This document shows positions 1 to 8,205 of a stretch of DNA of 64,000 nt, piece after piece. The position numbers and the translations under genes were made by a program. The DNA is from Bradymonadales bacterium (GTDB lineage Bacteria; Myxococcota_A; Bradymonadia; JAFGEP01): assembly GCA_016931535.1 (NCBI GenBank), contig JAFGEP010000152.1, positions 1-64,000 on the forward strand. Reading direction: 5' to 3'. The notes beneath the pieces are model-generated. The model saw only the letters and a program-made list of their open reading frames with translations. It was not told the DNA's origin and did not search any database. How positions within the stretch are numbered: position 1 is the first letter of the stretch; each line of letters starts with the position of its first letter.

Positions 1-179
1 CACAACCGGCCGAGTTGTGGCGCAAAACGCGACAGAACTCCGGGGGTTCTCCACAACCGGCCGAGTTGTGGCGCAAAAGGCGACAGAACTCCGGGGGTTC
101 TCCACAACCGGCCAAGTTGTGGCGCAAAAGGCGCCAGAACTCCGGGGGTTCTCCACAACCGGCCAAGTTGTGGCGCAAA
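1..179. repeat. 51-bp tandem repeat, about 3.5 copies, entering from the left edge
   Basis: Units begin at 51, 102 and 153, with an earlier copy cut by the window edge; the period is exactly 51 bp. Each unit can form two hairpins: CCACAAC/GTTGTGG with a 7-base loop, and AGAAC/GTTCT around a CCGGGGG-type loop. Differences between copies lie in the loop (CGGCCGA versus CGGCCAA) and in the spacer (CGCGACAG, GGCGACAG, GGCGCCAG), not in the stems. The period is a multiple of three, so one frame stays open, but no start or Shine-Dalgarno site supports translation. There are no CRISPR-type unique spacers. Confidence 0.9.
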
Positions 180-271
180 TGCCTACCTGGCTGACGACAG
201 TACCGGGTCGGATGGAAGCGGATAGCCGCCAGCTGACAGTTTTTCCTCCATGCAGACAGTGAAAAAACTGG

Positions 272-298
272 TTGCGACCGGGCCGCTCCCTCTATAAT
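272..298 (+). promoter_or_regulatory. galT promoter, probably giving a leaderless mRNA
   Basis: A perfect -10 box TATAAT (293-298) lies 15 bp after a TTGCGA -35-like box (272-277). The ATG at 306 starts 7 bp after the -10 box, which is about where transcription would begin. No Shine-Dalgarno sequence precedes it. The upstream in-frame ATG at 297 lies inside the -10 box and so would not be transcribed. Confidence 0.6.
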
Positions 299-305
299 GA
301 GACCC

Positions 306-1376
306 ATGTACGATCCCCAGGTCAGTCTGCGATTCAACATCATCACCAACGAGTGGGTGATCATCGCCCCCAGGAGGGCTTTCAGGCCCCAGGACTTCAG
401 ACGCACCGACTCTCCGTTGGTGGAGACGCCGGCGTACCGAGAGGACTGCCCTTTTTGTCCCGGCAACGAAGGCCACGCACCTTCCGAGGTATACCGCCTG
501 AAGGCTCCGGGAGGTGCCGGATGGCAGACTCGAGTCGTCTACAACAAGTATCCGGCCCTGTCCCACGACATCCCCTATCCCGTGCGGCACAACCAGGGGC
601 TGAAGTACAGCGTGGACGGCTTTGGCATTCACGAGGTGATCGTCGAGACTCCACGCCACGACATGACGCTGGCACTGCTCGATACGCACGAGGTGGAGGC
701 GGTCCTTGCCACCTATCGCTCCCGTTACCGCGCCTGCTGCGAAGATCCCCGCATCGCTCACATCATCATCTTCAAAAACCATGGGGAACGCGCCGGAACC
801 TCGCTGGTCCATCCCCACTCGCAACTCGTCGCCACCCCGGTGGTCTCCTACCAGGTGGCGGATCGGCTCAGGACCATGGAGGACCACCAGGAGCAGAGCG
901 GGAGATGTCTTGCCTGCCGGATGTTGGCCGAGGAGATCGAGGACGGTGTGCGGATCCTACAGTTGACCGAGCACTTCGTGGCCTTCATCCCCTATGCTGC
1001 CCTCTCCAGCTTCCACCTGTGGATCTACCCCAGAAAACACCGGGCCCGGTTCGGCGATCTGACCGACGAGGAGCTGGAAGACCTGGCGAGGACGCTCCGT
1101 ACCATCTTGCGCAAGCTGCACTACGGACTGAACAACCCCGACTTCAACTACGTGATCCGCTCTGCCCCCTCCCACTGCGACGAGGAGGATTTTCACTGGT
1201 ACCTCTCCATCGTCCCTCGCCTGTCGCGGGCAGCCGGCTTCGAGCTGGGATCGGGGATGTACATCAACGCCTCCCTCCCTGAAGAGAGCGCCGCCTTCCT
1301 TCGCAGCGTCGAGCTGCCCGAGGAGCTGTTGGCACCCACTCAATCCGGGGAGTGGGAGATCGTGAAGGGGAGCTGA
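306..1376 (+). CDS. galT: Galactose-1-phosphate uridylyltransferase family protein
   Basis: A 356-residue nucleotidyl transferase of the HIT superfamily, GalT branch. Known members exchange UMP or AMP between a nucleotide sugar and a sugar 1-phosphate, as in the Leloir pathway or ADP-glucose phosphorylase reaction. The catalytic motif is visible as HPHSQ at residues 169-173, preceded by HGERAGTSL. The N-terminal CPFC (48-51) matches the family's zinc-binding cysteines. The Ser in HPHSQ replaces the Gly of the E. coli HPHGQ motif, as in archaeal and ADP-glucose-phosphorylase-like members, so the exact sugar specificity is uncertain. No galK or galE is adjacent; the gene stands alone and converges with the transporter gene. 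The start at 306 follows from the -10 box at 293-298. Confidence 0.85.
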   Translation: MYDPQVSLRFNIITNEWVIIAPRRAFRPQDFRRTDSPLVETPAYREDCPFCPGNEGHAPSEVYRLKAPGGAGWQTRVVYNKYPALSHDIPYPVRHNQGLKYSVDGFGIHEVIVETPRHDMTLALLDTHEVEAVLATYRSRYRACCEDPRIAHIIIFKNHGERAGTSLVHPHSQLVATPVVSYQVADRLRTMEDHQEQSGRCLACRMLAEEIEDGVRILQLTEHFVAFIPYAALSSFHLWIYPRKHRARFGDLTDEELEDLARTLRTILRKLHYGLNNPDFNYVIRSAPSHCDEEDFHWYLSIVPRLSRAAGFELGSGMYINASLPEESAAFLRSVELPEELLAPTQSGEWEIVKGS

Positions 1377-1630
1377 CAGCTTCCAACCGGGGGCGCGCTG
1401 GTCGGCAGCCCAGGTCGAATGCCGCTGCGTCCGCCCAGGGCGTAGCTCAGGTAGCAGCGACCTCTGGAACCGAGGGGTCCAGGGTGGTTCAACGGTTCAT
1501 CTGGAACCGGATCTGCCGCAGATCGCGGGCCAGCTCTCCGCAACTTGCGCGGCGACGGGCCGGATCCTTCGCTGCCGATCCTTCTCGTTCAATGGAGCCC
1601 CACCTCAGTATGGCTGGTCGGTTCTCAACC

Positions 1631-3040
1631 TCAGCCTGTCATCCCTCCCTGGGTGGTCTCGGCCGCTGTCCGTTCCGGGGCGGAGACGTCCGCCAAGGCG
1701 TCTCCTGGCCGGTTGCGCAGGTGAAACTCACGGCCCGCGTGGGTGGCCGCCAGGATCCAGACGGCGGCCACGCCGATGCTGACCACAGAGAGCCATCGGA
1801 TGCTGGAGAACTGGGAGAACACGATGGTGATCAGCAGGCTGACCCCCACTGCCAGGGCCTTGGCGAAGCGCTGGACGAACATGTCGACAAAGGCCTTGGC
1901 CTTGTATTTCTCGTCCCGGGTCGTGACGGTGTAGAGCGCCTCCTTGGCCGACTGGTTCAAGGAGTAGCTGATGGAGTTGTCGGCGGTGTTCAGGGCGCTT
2001 CCAAACCAGAGGAGGGGAAAGACCAGAAAGGCCGCGGAGGCTCCGACCACGGCCAGCGGAAGCACCAGCAGGGCCACCGTCAGCCGGAAGCGGGTCATGA
2101 TCAGGCTGGTGAAGAAAAGCTGAATGACCAGGGAGAGGACGTTGGTGATGGTGTACACCGTGGCGAAATGACTGCCCAGCGCCTCTCCCTGAAGGTAGTG
2201 CTCCACCGTGGCGGTGAACTGGAAGTCCATCAGCGTCGAGATGATCTCGTACAACCCCACGATGGCCACCACCGACAGGAGGTAGCGCGACCGCATCACC
2301 AGCCGCGCCCCCTCGATGGCCGGGTTCCCGCCATGGACCATTTCCTCCGCGGGGGGGACCACCTCCTGGCGCGCGGGAGAGACGAGCTGCCGCTTGACCA
2401 GGGAACCGGCCAGGTTGGCCACCAACCCGATCAACAAGGTGAAGCCGATACAAACCCACATCCAGTGAGCGCTGTCCAAGCGCGCGATCCAGGCCCTGAC
2501 GAAGGTCGAGCCGAAGGCGCCTCCTCCCACCCCGCCCAGGACGATCAGGCCGTACAGCCTCCTGGCCGCCTGCGGGGTGACGCTGTCGTTGAGATAGGCG
2601 AAGAAGGCAGCCACCATCACCGTGCTGTACAGATCGCCAAAAAGGTAGAAGGACCAGACCGTCCAGGATCCGGGATGATCCAGGACTGCAGCATAGGCGC
2701 CAAACCCGAGTAGGAAAAGCAGGCAAAAGACATTGGTGAGCTGATGTCGCTGAAATCGGCGGGCCAGCCAGCTGAAGAGGATCACCGCCCCGAAGGCCAC
2801 CACCATGTTCATCACCTTGGCCAGCAGCTCCGCCTGAGAGCCTAGCAGGTCAAGGCCAAGCCAGTGGAAGGGGTGCTCCTGGTAGTAGCCGATGAAGAAC
2901 GTCTTCTTGAGCGGCTTCAAGATCCAGAAGGTGGTGATCACCAGAAAGAAGTAGGCGAACATCAACAGCGCCAGGGGAAGCTCCCCTCGACGGATGTCCA
3001 GGATCGCCCGGAGAGGATGGGTACCTTTGGGCGCAGTCAT
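1631..3040 (-). CDS. ADP/ATP-translocase (Tlc/NTT)-family MFS transporter
   Basis: A 469-residue polytopic inner-membrane protein with about 12 hydrophobic segments. The N-terminal run WILKPLKKTFFIGYY and the later SLNQSAKEALY and KYKAKAFVDMFVQRFAKA stretches are characteristic of the bacterial homologues annotated as NTP/NDP exchange or Npt1/Npt2-type transporters. Characterised members in Rickettsia and Chlamydia and in plastids exchange ATP for ADP or import nucleotides; free-living homologues are mostly uncharacterised, so the substrate here is unknown. The gene has no co-directional neighbour. I start it at the ATG at 3040 because a promoter lies directly upstream; an in-frame start at 3076 overlaps the -35 box. 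Confidence 0.75.
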   Translation of the reverse strand: MTAPKGTHPLRAILDIRRGELPLALLMFAYFFLVITTFWILKPLKKTFFIGYYQEHPFHWLGLDLLGSQAELLAKVMNMVVAFGAVILFSWLARRFQRHQLTNVFCLLFLLGFGAYAAVLDHPGSWTVWSFYLFGDLYSTVMVAAFFAYLNDSVTPQAARRLYGLIVLGGVGGGAFGSTFVRAWIARLDSAHWMWVCIGFTLLIGLVANLAGSLVKRQLVSPARQEVVPPAEEMVHGGNPAIEGARLVMRSRYLLSVVAIVGLYEIISTLMDFQFTATVEHYLQGEALGSHFATVYTITNVLSLVIQLFFTSLIMTRFRLTVALLVLPLAVVGASAAFLVFPLLWFGSALNTADNSISYSLNQSAKEALYTVTTRDEKYKAKAFVDMFVQRFAKALAVGVSLLITIVFSQFSSIRWLSVVSIGVAAVWILAATHAGREFHLRNRPGDALADVSAPERTAAETTQGGMTG

Positions 3041-3047
3041 GCAGCGG

Positions 3048-3076
3048 TGTATAGACCATCGGTCCCTTGCACTCAA
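3048..3076 (-). promoter_or_regulatory. Promoter of the nucleotide-transporter gene, leaderless type
   Basis: Read on the minus strand: TTGAGT (3076-3071), 17-bp spacer, TATACA (3053-3048), then 7 bp to the ATG at 3040. The geometry is that of a sigma70 promoter whose start site falls on or next to the initiation codon. No Shine-Dalgarno sequence is present. Confidence 0.65.
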
Positions 3077-3176
3077 GAACGGGTTCCTACAAAAGTCATC
3101 GCATCGTGGTAGGTCCCATTTCTGCTGCCTGGGACCCGACCCGACCGAGCCCGAATTACGCCCTCCCCCAACAGGA

Positions 3177-3205
3177 TTGACGGGACCACGGGACCTCGGG
3201 ACAAT
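3177..3205 (+). promoter_or_regulatory. Promoter for the downstream lipoprotein gene
   Basis: TTGACG (3177-3182), 17-bp spacer, GACAAT (3200-3205). It predicts a leader of about 130 nt before the ATG at 3345. It lies in the 304-bp region between divergent genes and does not overlap the transporter promoter. Confidence 0.5.
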
Positions 3206-3344
3206 GCGAGCGGTGACACCCGATCAGGACAGCACGAGGACCGATCCCGGACGGGTGGGGGCAGGGTGCCGGTGTGGGTCGACCCCCACCGATGTGGGTG
3301 CCTGTTCCGCAACCCGGGAGCGACATTCCAACGAGGAGCCGAGA

Positions 3345-4130
3345 ATGACCGACATCAGCAGACGTACCAACCTGTTTCTGACTATTGTGTGCACGGCGGC
3401 GCTGGCGATTGGAGCCTGCGGAGACGACGACGGAGGGAACGGCAACGGAGTGACGCCGGACACCGGCTCCGATCTGCCCGCCTGCAGCATCAACCGGGAT
3501 GGGGTGACCTTCCCTGAAACCCTCGAAGATGGCGAGGGCAACACCCGTGCGATCCAGGTCATCGTCGAGGCGGTCGACTTCGAAAACGACATCGTGGTCA
3601 TCAAGAACGTCTCCGACGCCTCCATCACCTTCGACAACACCTGGCGGGTCTACACCCAGATCGCTCCGGTCGAGATCAACGGCTTCGTGCTGGCGGCGGG
3701 GAGCCGGGTCAAAGTCCATACCACCGGCTCGGGGATCAATGACGCCGACGACTACTACTGCAACCTGACCACCGCCTGGCTGGAGGCCTGCTCGGGGGAG
3801 CTGGCCATCATCCACAACCCCAGCCCCGATACCAGCTGGTATAACGTCCCCAACTTCATCGAGGCCCACCTGATCTGGGGTAACCGTTACCCCATGACCG
3901 CCTCGGCCACCTGGAACGACGAGGCGGTTAGCGCAGGCGCCTGGACCACCCCGTATAACGGCGCAAGCTCCAACATCGATGTCTGCTGGGCCACAGGCCA
4001 GCAGCCCACCTGCATCGAGGGGGGCGGCTGCGCTGCCAACGATGTCGGCCTGGTGGCGACCGGAGATGTCACCGACCCGACGGGCTGGACCTCGGTCGCG
4101 CCAGAGCAGTCCTCTTGCCTGGAGTATTGA
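3345..4130 (+). CDS. Lipoprotein with lamin-tail-like domain
   Basis: A 261-residue putative lipoprotein. The signal peptide ends in the lipobox AIGAC (Cys at about residue 26), followed by a short acidic and glycine-rich linker. The body has the beta-rich pattern of lamin-tail domains: VVIKNVSD, a following hydrophobic pair, then GFVLAAGSRVKVHT. Such domains are common in extracellular bacterial proteins and are presumed binding modules. Six further cysteines could form disulfides. The start at 3345 is set by GAGGAG at 3333-3338. It probably sits on the outer membrane; its function is unknown. The family assignment rests on pattern recognition only. Confidence 0.65.
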   Translation: MTDISRRTNLFLTIVCTAALAIGACGDDDGGNGNGVTPDTGSDLPACSINRDGVTFPETLEDGEGNTRAIQVIVEAVDFENDIVVIKNVSDASITFDNTWRVYTQIAPVEINGFVLAAGSRVKVHTTGSGINDADDYYCNLTTAWLEACSGELAIIHNPSPDTSWYNVPNFIEAHLIWGNRYPMTASATWNDEAVSAGAWTTPYNGASSNIDVCWATGQQPTCIEGGGCAANDVGLVATGDVTDPTGWTSVAPEQSSCLEY

Positions 4131-4182
4131 TGGCCGTCAGGGAGCGGACCGTCTCGATCATCTACCCCACCCCATCCGCCAG

Positions 4183-6636
4183 ATGAGCCACCTCCATGCA
4201 TTCTACGCCACGACCGGCAGAGGGCTGGAATCGGTGCTGGTCAAGGAGCTGGAGGCGTTGGGGGCCGGCTCCGTTTGCAGCGGTCACCTGGGGGTCTCCT
4301 TCGCGGGATCGATCGAGACCGGATACCGGGCCTGCCTCTGGTCGAGGGTGGCCAGCGCAGTTCTGCTTGGGCTGGGCCGATTTGCCGTGGGTGATGCCGA
4401 AGAGCTGTACCGCCAGATCCGGCACATCCGGTGGGAGGACCATTTCGGGCCCGACAGGAGCTTCGCCGTACAGGCCACAGGGTACCACCCCTCCCTGTCG
4501 CATACCGGGTTCGCCGCCCTGAAGACCAAGGACGCCATCGCCGACCATTTCCGCGACCGGTACGGGGTACGGCCATCCGTCGATGTGCAGCACCCCCAGA
4601 TCCGGATCCATCTCCATCTTACCGAGCACCAGGCGGCGGTCAGCCTGAACCTCTCCGGCGAGAGCCTCCACAAGCGCGGCTATCGGCTGGCTGCCACGGC
4701 GGCTCCGCTCAGGGAAAACCTGGCGGCGGCCATCCTGCTGCTGGCGGGATGGCCGGCCGAGGCGGCCGAAGGGGCCCCCCTGGTCGATCCGATGTGCGGT
4801 TCCGGCACTATCCTGATCGAGGCCGCCTGGATGGCGGCCGATGTGGCTCCAGGGTTGTACCGGCGCCGCTTCGGATTCGAGGACTGGTCCGGTCACGACC
4901 CCGACCTGTGGAAGCGGCTGACCCGGGAGGCCCACGAGCGCCGGCGCCGGGAACTGCTGTCCAGGCCATTTCTGTTCGGGTTCGACCGCGATCCCGACGC
5001 CCTGGCCGTGGCCACAAAGAACGTCGCCAGGGCGGGTGTCGATCAAGCGGTGCAACTGGCCAAGGGTGATGTGATCGAGCACCGGTTGCCTGGGCTGGAC
5101 GGCCCGCATCCAGGCCTGGACACAGCGGGCAAGCCGGGGGCCGTCGTCACGGGGGTCGAGGGGTGGGAACAGCTGTCCCGAGCTTCGCGGGACGAAGACC
5201 AGGCTCCGGATGGCAACGGCAGAGGTCCCGCGCCGACCGCCACCGAGCACCTCGACCTCTCCCCGGAGTCGACGGTGCGCAAAGGCCGCAGTGGCCTGGT
5301 GGTGACCAATCCCCCATACGGCCAGCGGCTGGGGGAAGAGAGCCAGCTTGTCCCGCTGTACCGATCGCTGGGCGATCTCTTGCGGCGGCGTTTCCCGGGT
5401 TGGCGAGCCTGGGTGCTGGCCGGAAACCGGAAGCTGGCCAAAGAGATCGGCCTGAAAACGCGCCGCAAGACACCGCTGTTCAACGGCGATATCGAGTGCC
5501 GCCTCCTGGAGATCCCCATCTCCGCAGAGCCGGTGGAACGGGACGGTGGACCCGCCTGGAGACGGTCGCCAGACAGTTGGGAAAGCGGCGCAGAACCTGG
5601 CCGCGCCGTTGTACCGGGCGGGGTAGCTTCTCTTGACAGACTTTCGGGTTCTCCTGTCCCCCGAACTCCACCGGCGATGGAGCCATCGGCCGTCTCGCCG
5701 GGTGGTGAGATGCTCGCCAATCGGCTGAGAAAGAACTTGAAACGGCTGCGGCGCTGGATCGAGGCCGAGGGGATATCCTGCTACCGGGTGTACGACGCCG
5801 ACCTCCCAGAGTACGCCCTGGCGATCGATCGCTACGGCGACGCTGCCGTGGTCCAGGAGTACCAGCCGCCCAAGACGGTCGATCCCGACAGGGCTACACA
5901 ACGGCTGGAAGAAGCACTGGCGGTGCTGCCGGCAGCTCTTTCCATCGCACCGGACCACCTGTTTTTTCGGACGCGAAGACGACAACGGGGGAGAAGCCAG
6001 TACCAGCGGATCGACCGCCAGGGTGCGGTTCGCATCGTGGAGGAGGGGGGGCTGCGGTTCGAGGTGAACCTGAGCGACTACCTGGATACCGGGCTGTTTT
6101 TGGACCAGCGCCGGGTTCGCGCCCTGATCGAGCAGGAGGCCCGCGGTCGCCACTTTCTGAACCTGTACGCCTACACCGGCTCGGCATCGGTCTATGCCGC
6201 CCGCGGAGGGGCCCGCTCGACCACCAGCGTGGACCTGTCTTCGACCTACCTGGCCTGGGCGCAACGCAACCTGCAGCTCAACGGCATGGTGGGCGACCAG
6301 CACCGGCTGGTGCGGGCCGACTGCCTGCCCTGGCTGGCCCGCCAGCGGCAGCGGTTCGGCCTGGTGTTCGTCTCACCGCCCACCTTCTCGACCTCCAAGA
6401 AGATGGAGGCGTCATTTGACATCCAGCGGGACCACCTGGCGTTGCTCAACGCAGCCGCACGGTTGTTGGAGCCTGGGGGTCTGATGGTCTTTTCGACCCA
6501 TCGGCAGCGGTTTCACCTGGAAGAATCCGGCCTGGTGGGGCTGGCGGCGGCCGAGATCACCGACCAGACGATTCCGCCCGACTTTGCGAGGCGGCCGAGG
6601 TTCCATCGTTGCTGGCGCATCGCGGTTGTCGATTGA
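4183..6636 (+). CDS. rlmL: Bifunctional 23S rRNA methyltransferase RlmKL
   Basis: An 817-residue fusion of two SAM-dependent methyltransferases. The N-terminal half has a THUMP region and the RlmL domain, which makes m2G2445 in 23S rRNA; visible motifs are the SAM loop DPMCGSGTILIEAA and the catalytic NPPYG. The C-terminal half matches RlmK (m7G2069), with LNLYAYTGSASVYAA as SAM loop and VSPPTFS as the second motif. E. coli RlmKL has about 700 residues. The excess here is two low-complexity linkers, one inside the RlmL domain before NPPYG (about 5095-5290) and one between the two domains (about 5525-5700). The start at 4183 is followed by a second in-frame ATG four codons on; I see no convincing Shine-Dalgarno site. 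Confidence 0.9.
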   Translation: MSHLHAFYATTGRGLESVLVKELEALGAGSVCSGHLGVSFAGSIETGYRACLWSRVASAVLLGLGRFAVGDAEELYRQIRHIRWEDHFGPDRSFAVQATGYHPSLSHTGFAALKTKDAIADHFRDRYGVRPSVDVQHPQIRIHLHLTEHQAAVSLNLSGESLHKRGYRLAATAAPLRENLAAAILLLAGWPAEAAEGAPLVDPMCGSGTILIEAAWMAADVAPGLYRRRFGFEDWSGHDPDLWKRLTREAHERRRRELLSRPFLFGFDRDPDALAVATKNVARAGVDQAVQLAKGDVIEHRLPGLDGPHPGLDTAGKPGAVVTGVEGWEQLSRASRDEDQAPDGNGRGPAPTATEHLDLSPESTVRKGRSGLVVTNPPYGQRLGEESQLVPLYRSLGDLLRRRFPGWRAWVLAGNRKLAKEIGLKTRRKTPLFNGDIECRLLEIPISAEPVERDGGPAWRRSPDSWESGAEPGRAVVPGGVASLDRLSGSPVPRTPPAMEPSAVSPGGEMLANRLRKNLKRLRRWIEAEGISCYRVYDADLPEYALAIDRYGDAAVVQEYQPPKTVDPDRATQRLEEALAVLPAALSIAPDHLFFRTRRRQRGRSQYQRIDRQGAVRIVEEGGLRFEVNLSDYLDTGLFLDQRRVRALIEQEARGRHFLNLYAYTGSASVYAARGGARSTTSVDLSSTYLAWAQRNLQLNGMVGDQHRLVRADCLPWLARQRQRFGLVFVSPPTFSTSKKMEASFDIQRDHLALLNAAARLLEPGGLMVFSTHRQRFHLEESGLVGLAAAEITDQTIPPDFARRPRFHRCWRIAVVD

Positions 6637-6691
6637 GCTGGCGCCCGTTTGACGGTAGTGTGTGCAAGTTCCCGTTGTACGGAGAAGACCA

Positions 6692-8185
6692 ATGAAATCC
6701 GGCAAGCCAGGTCTGAAAGTGCTGGTCATCGGAGCCGGCCTGGGGGGCATCTCGGCGGCGATATCGCTGGCAACCGAGGGGTTCGAGGTCGAGCTGTTCG
6801 AGAAGAACCCGCGGATCGGCGGCAAGCTGAACCTGTTGGAACGGGACGGCTTCCGCTTCGACCTCGGCCCCTCCATCATCATCCTGCCCCACCTGTTCAG
6901 ACGGCTGTTCGAGCGGGCCGGGCGGACGATGGAGGAATACGTCCAGTTCCAACGGCTCGAACCCCAGTGGCGCTCCTTCTTCGAGGATGGCACGGTCATC
7001 GACCTGTGCTCCGACGTCAAGCTCATGGAGCGGGAGCTGGAGAAGCTGGGGGAGCAGGCGGCAGGGTACTGGGACTTTGTCAGTTACTCGCGCATGCTGT
7101 TCAAGTTCGCGGAGCAGGCCTACATGGAGCGTGGTTCCGACACCCTGCGGGAGATCATGCGGGGGTACGGCTGGCTGGAGACGCTCCGCAAGACCGACCT
7201 GTTTTCCACCATGGACCAGGGGGTGTCCCGCCATATCAAGCACCCCCACCTGAAGGACATGCTCAACTTTTTCATCAAGTACGTGGGCTCCTCACCCTAC
7301 GACGCCCCCGCCATCATGAACCTGTTGGCCTACTCCCAGCTCGGCTATGGCCTGTGGTACGTGAGCGGCGGCATGTACAACCTGGCGGTGGGGCTCGACA
7401 AGCTGATGGAGGAGCTGGGGATCCAGGTGCACCTGGGCTGCGAGGTGACCGGCATCCAGAAATCCGGGGATCGGGTGACCGGTCTCGTGCTGGTGGATGG
7501 CCAACAGGTGTCGGGGGATGTGATCGTCTCCAACATGGAGGTCATCCCGGCCTACAAGAAGCTGCTCCAGGAGCGCGGGGCCTGGCTTTCGGGCTACGAG
7601 CATCGCTACGAGCCGGCCGCCTCGGGTCTGGTCGTGCACCTGGGGGTCGACAGGAAGTACCCCCAGCTGGCTCATCACAACTTCTTCTTCGCCAGGGACC
7701 CCAAGCTGTTCTTGCACACCATCCACCGCCAAAAGCGTCTCCCCGAAGATCCGACCATCTACGTGGTCTGCCCCACCCGGACCGACCCCGACCTGGCCCC
7801 CGAGGGACACGAGATCATCAAGCTGCTGCCCCACCTGCCCTACCTCCAGGATCCCCCCTTCCCCCATGGCGACTACCTCTCCCTCAAGGAGCGGCTGTAC
7901 GACAAGCTGGAACGCATGGGGCTGGCCGACCTGAGAAAGCACATCGTGGTCGAGGATCTGCTCACGCCGGACGATCTGCATCGGATGTACTACTCCAACA
8001 AGGGGGCGATCTACGGCGTGGTCTCCAGCTGGAAGAGGAACTTGTCGCTGAAGGCACCCAAGCGGAGCAGTCGGTATAAGAACCTGTACTTCGTGGGCGG
8101 CAGCGTGAATCCGGGCGGTGGAACCCCGATGGTCATCCTGTGCGGGCAGCTCGTCGGCGATCTGATCGTCAAGAATCACACCTGA
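6692..8185 (+). CDS. Phytoene desaturase-family FAD oxidoreductase (CrtI type), first copy
   Basis: A 497-residue flavoprotein of the CrtI/CrtN family. The N-terminal Rossmann motif VIGAGLGGISAA and the acidic LFEKN end of the second beta strand bind FAD. The C-terminal stretch GGSVNPGGGTPMVILCG is the family's conserved FAD-contacting signature. Members desaturate, isomerise or oxidise carotenoid backbones at the membrane. The start at 6692 follows GGAG at 6681. It is 20 bp upstream of a second CrtI-type gene, so the two are probably co-transcribed. No phytoene synthase is nearby, so the actual substrate (phytoene, a C30 carotenoid, or another polyene) cannot be read from context. Confidence 0.8.
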   Translation: MKSGKPGLKVLVIGAGLGGISAAISLATEGFEVELFEKNPRIGGKLNLLERDGFRFDLGPSIIILPHLFRRLFERAGRTMEEYVQFQRLEPQWRSFFEDGTVIDLCSDVKLMERELEKLGEQAAGYWDFVSYSRMLFKFAEQAYMERGSDTLREIMRGYGWLETLRKTDLFSTMDQGVSRHIKHPHLKDMLNFFIKYVGSSPYDAPAIMNLLAYSQLGYGLWYVSGGMYNLAVGLDKLMEELGIQVHLGCEVTGIQKSGDRVTGLVLVDGQQVSGDVIVSNMEVIPAYKKLLQERGAWLSGYEHRYEPAASGLVVHLGVDRKYPQLAHHNFFFARDPKLFLHTIHRQKRLPEDPTIYVVCPTRTDPDLAPEGHEIIKLLPHLPYLQDPPFPHGDYLSLKERLYDKLERMGLADLRKHIVVEDLLTPDDLHRMYYSNKGAIYGVVSSWKRNLSLKAPKRSSRYKNLYFVGGSVNPGGGTPMVILCGQLVGDLIVKNHT

Positions 8186-8205
8186 TCTAGCGAGAGAGGC
8201 AAACC

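Noticed and set aside
1..179. Possible CRISPR array
   Set aside because: The 51-bp units follow one another with no unique spacers, so it is a simple tandem repeat.
17..262. An 81-codon frame through the 51-bp repeat
   Set aside because: Open only because the period is a multiple of three; no ribosome-binding site and no family resemblance.
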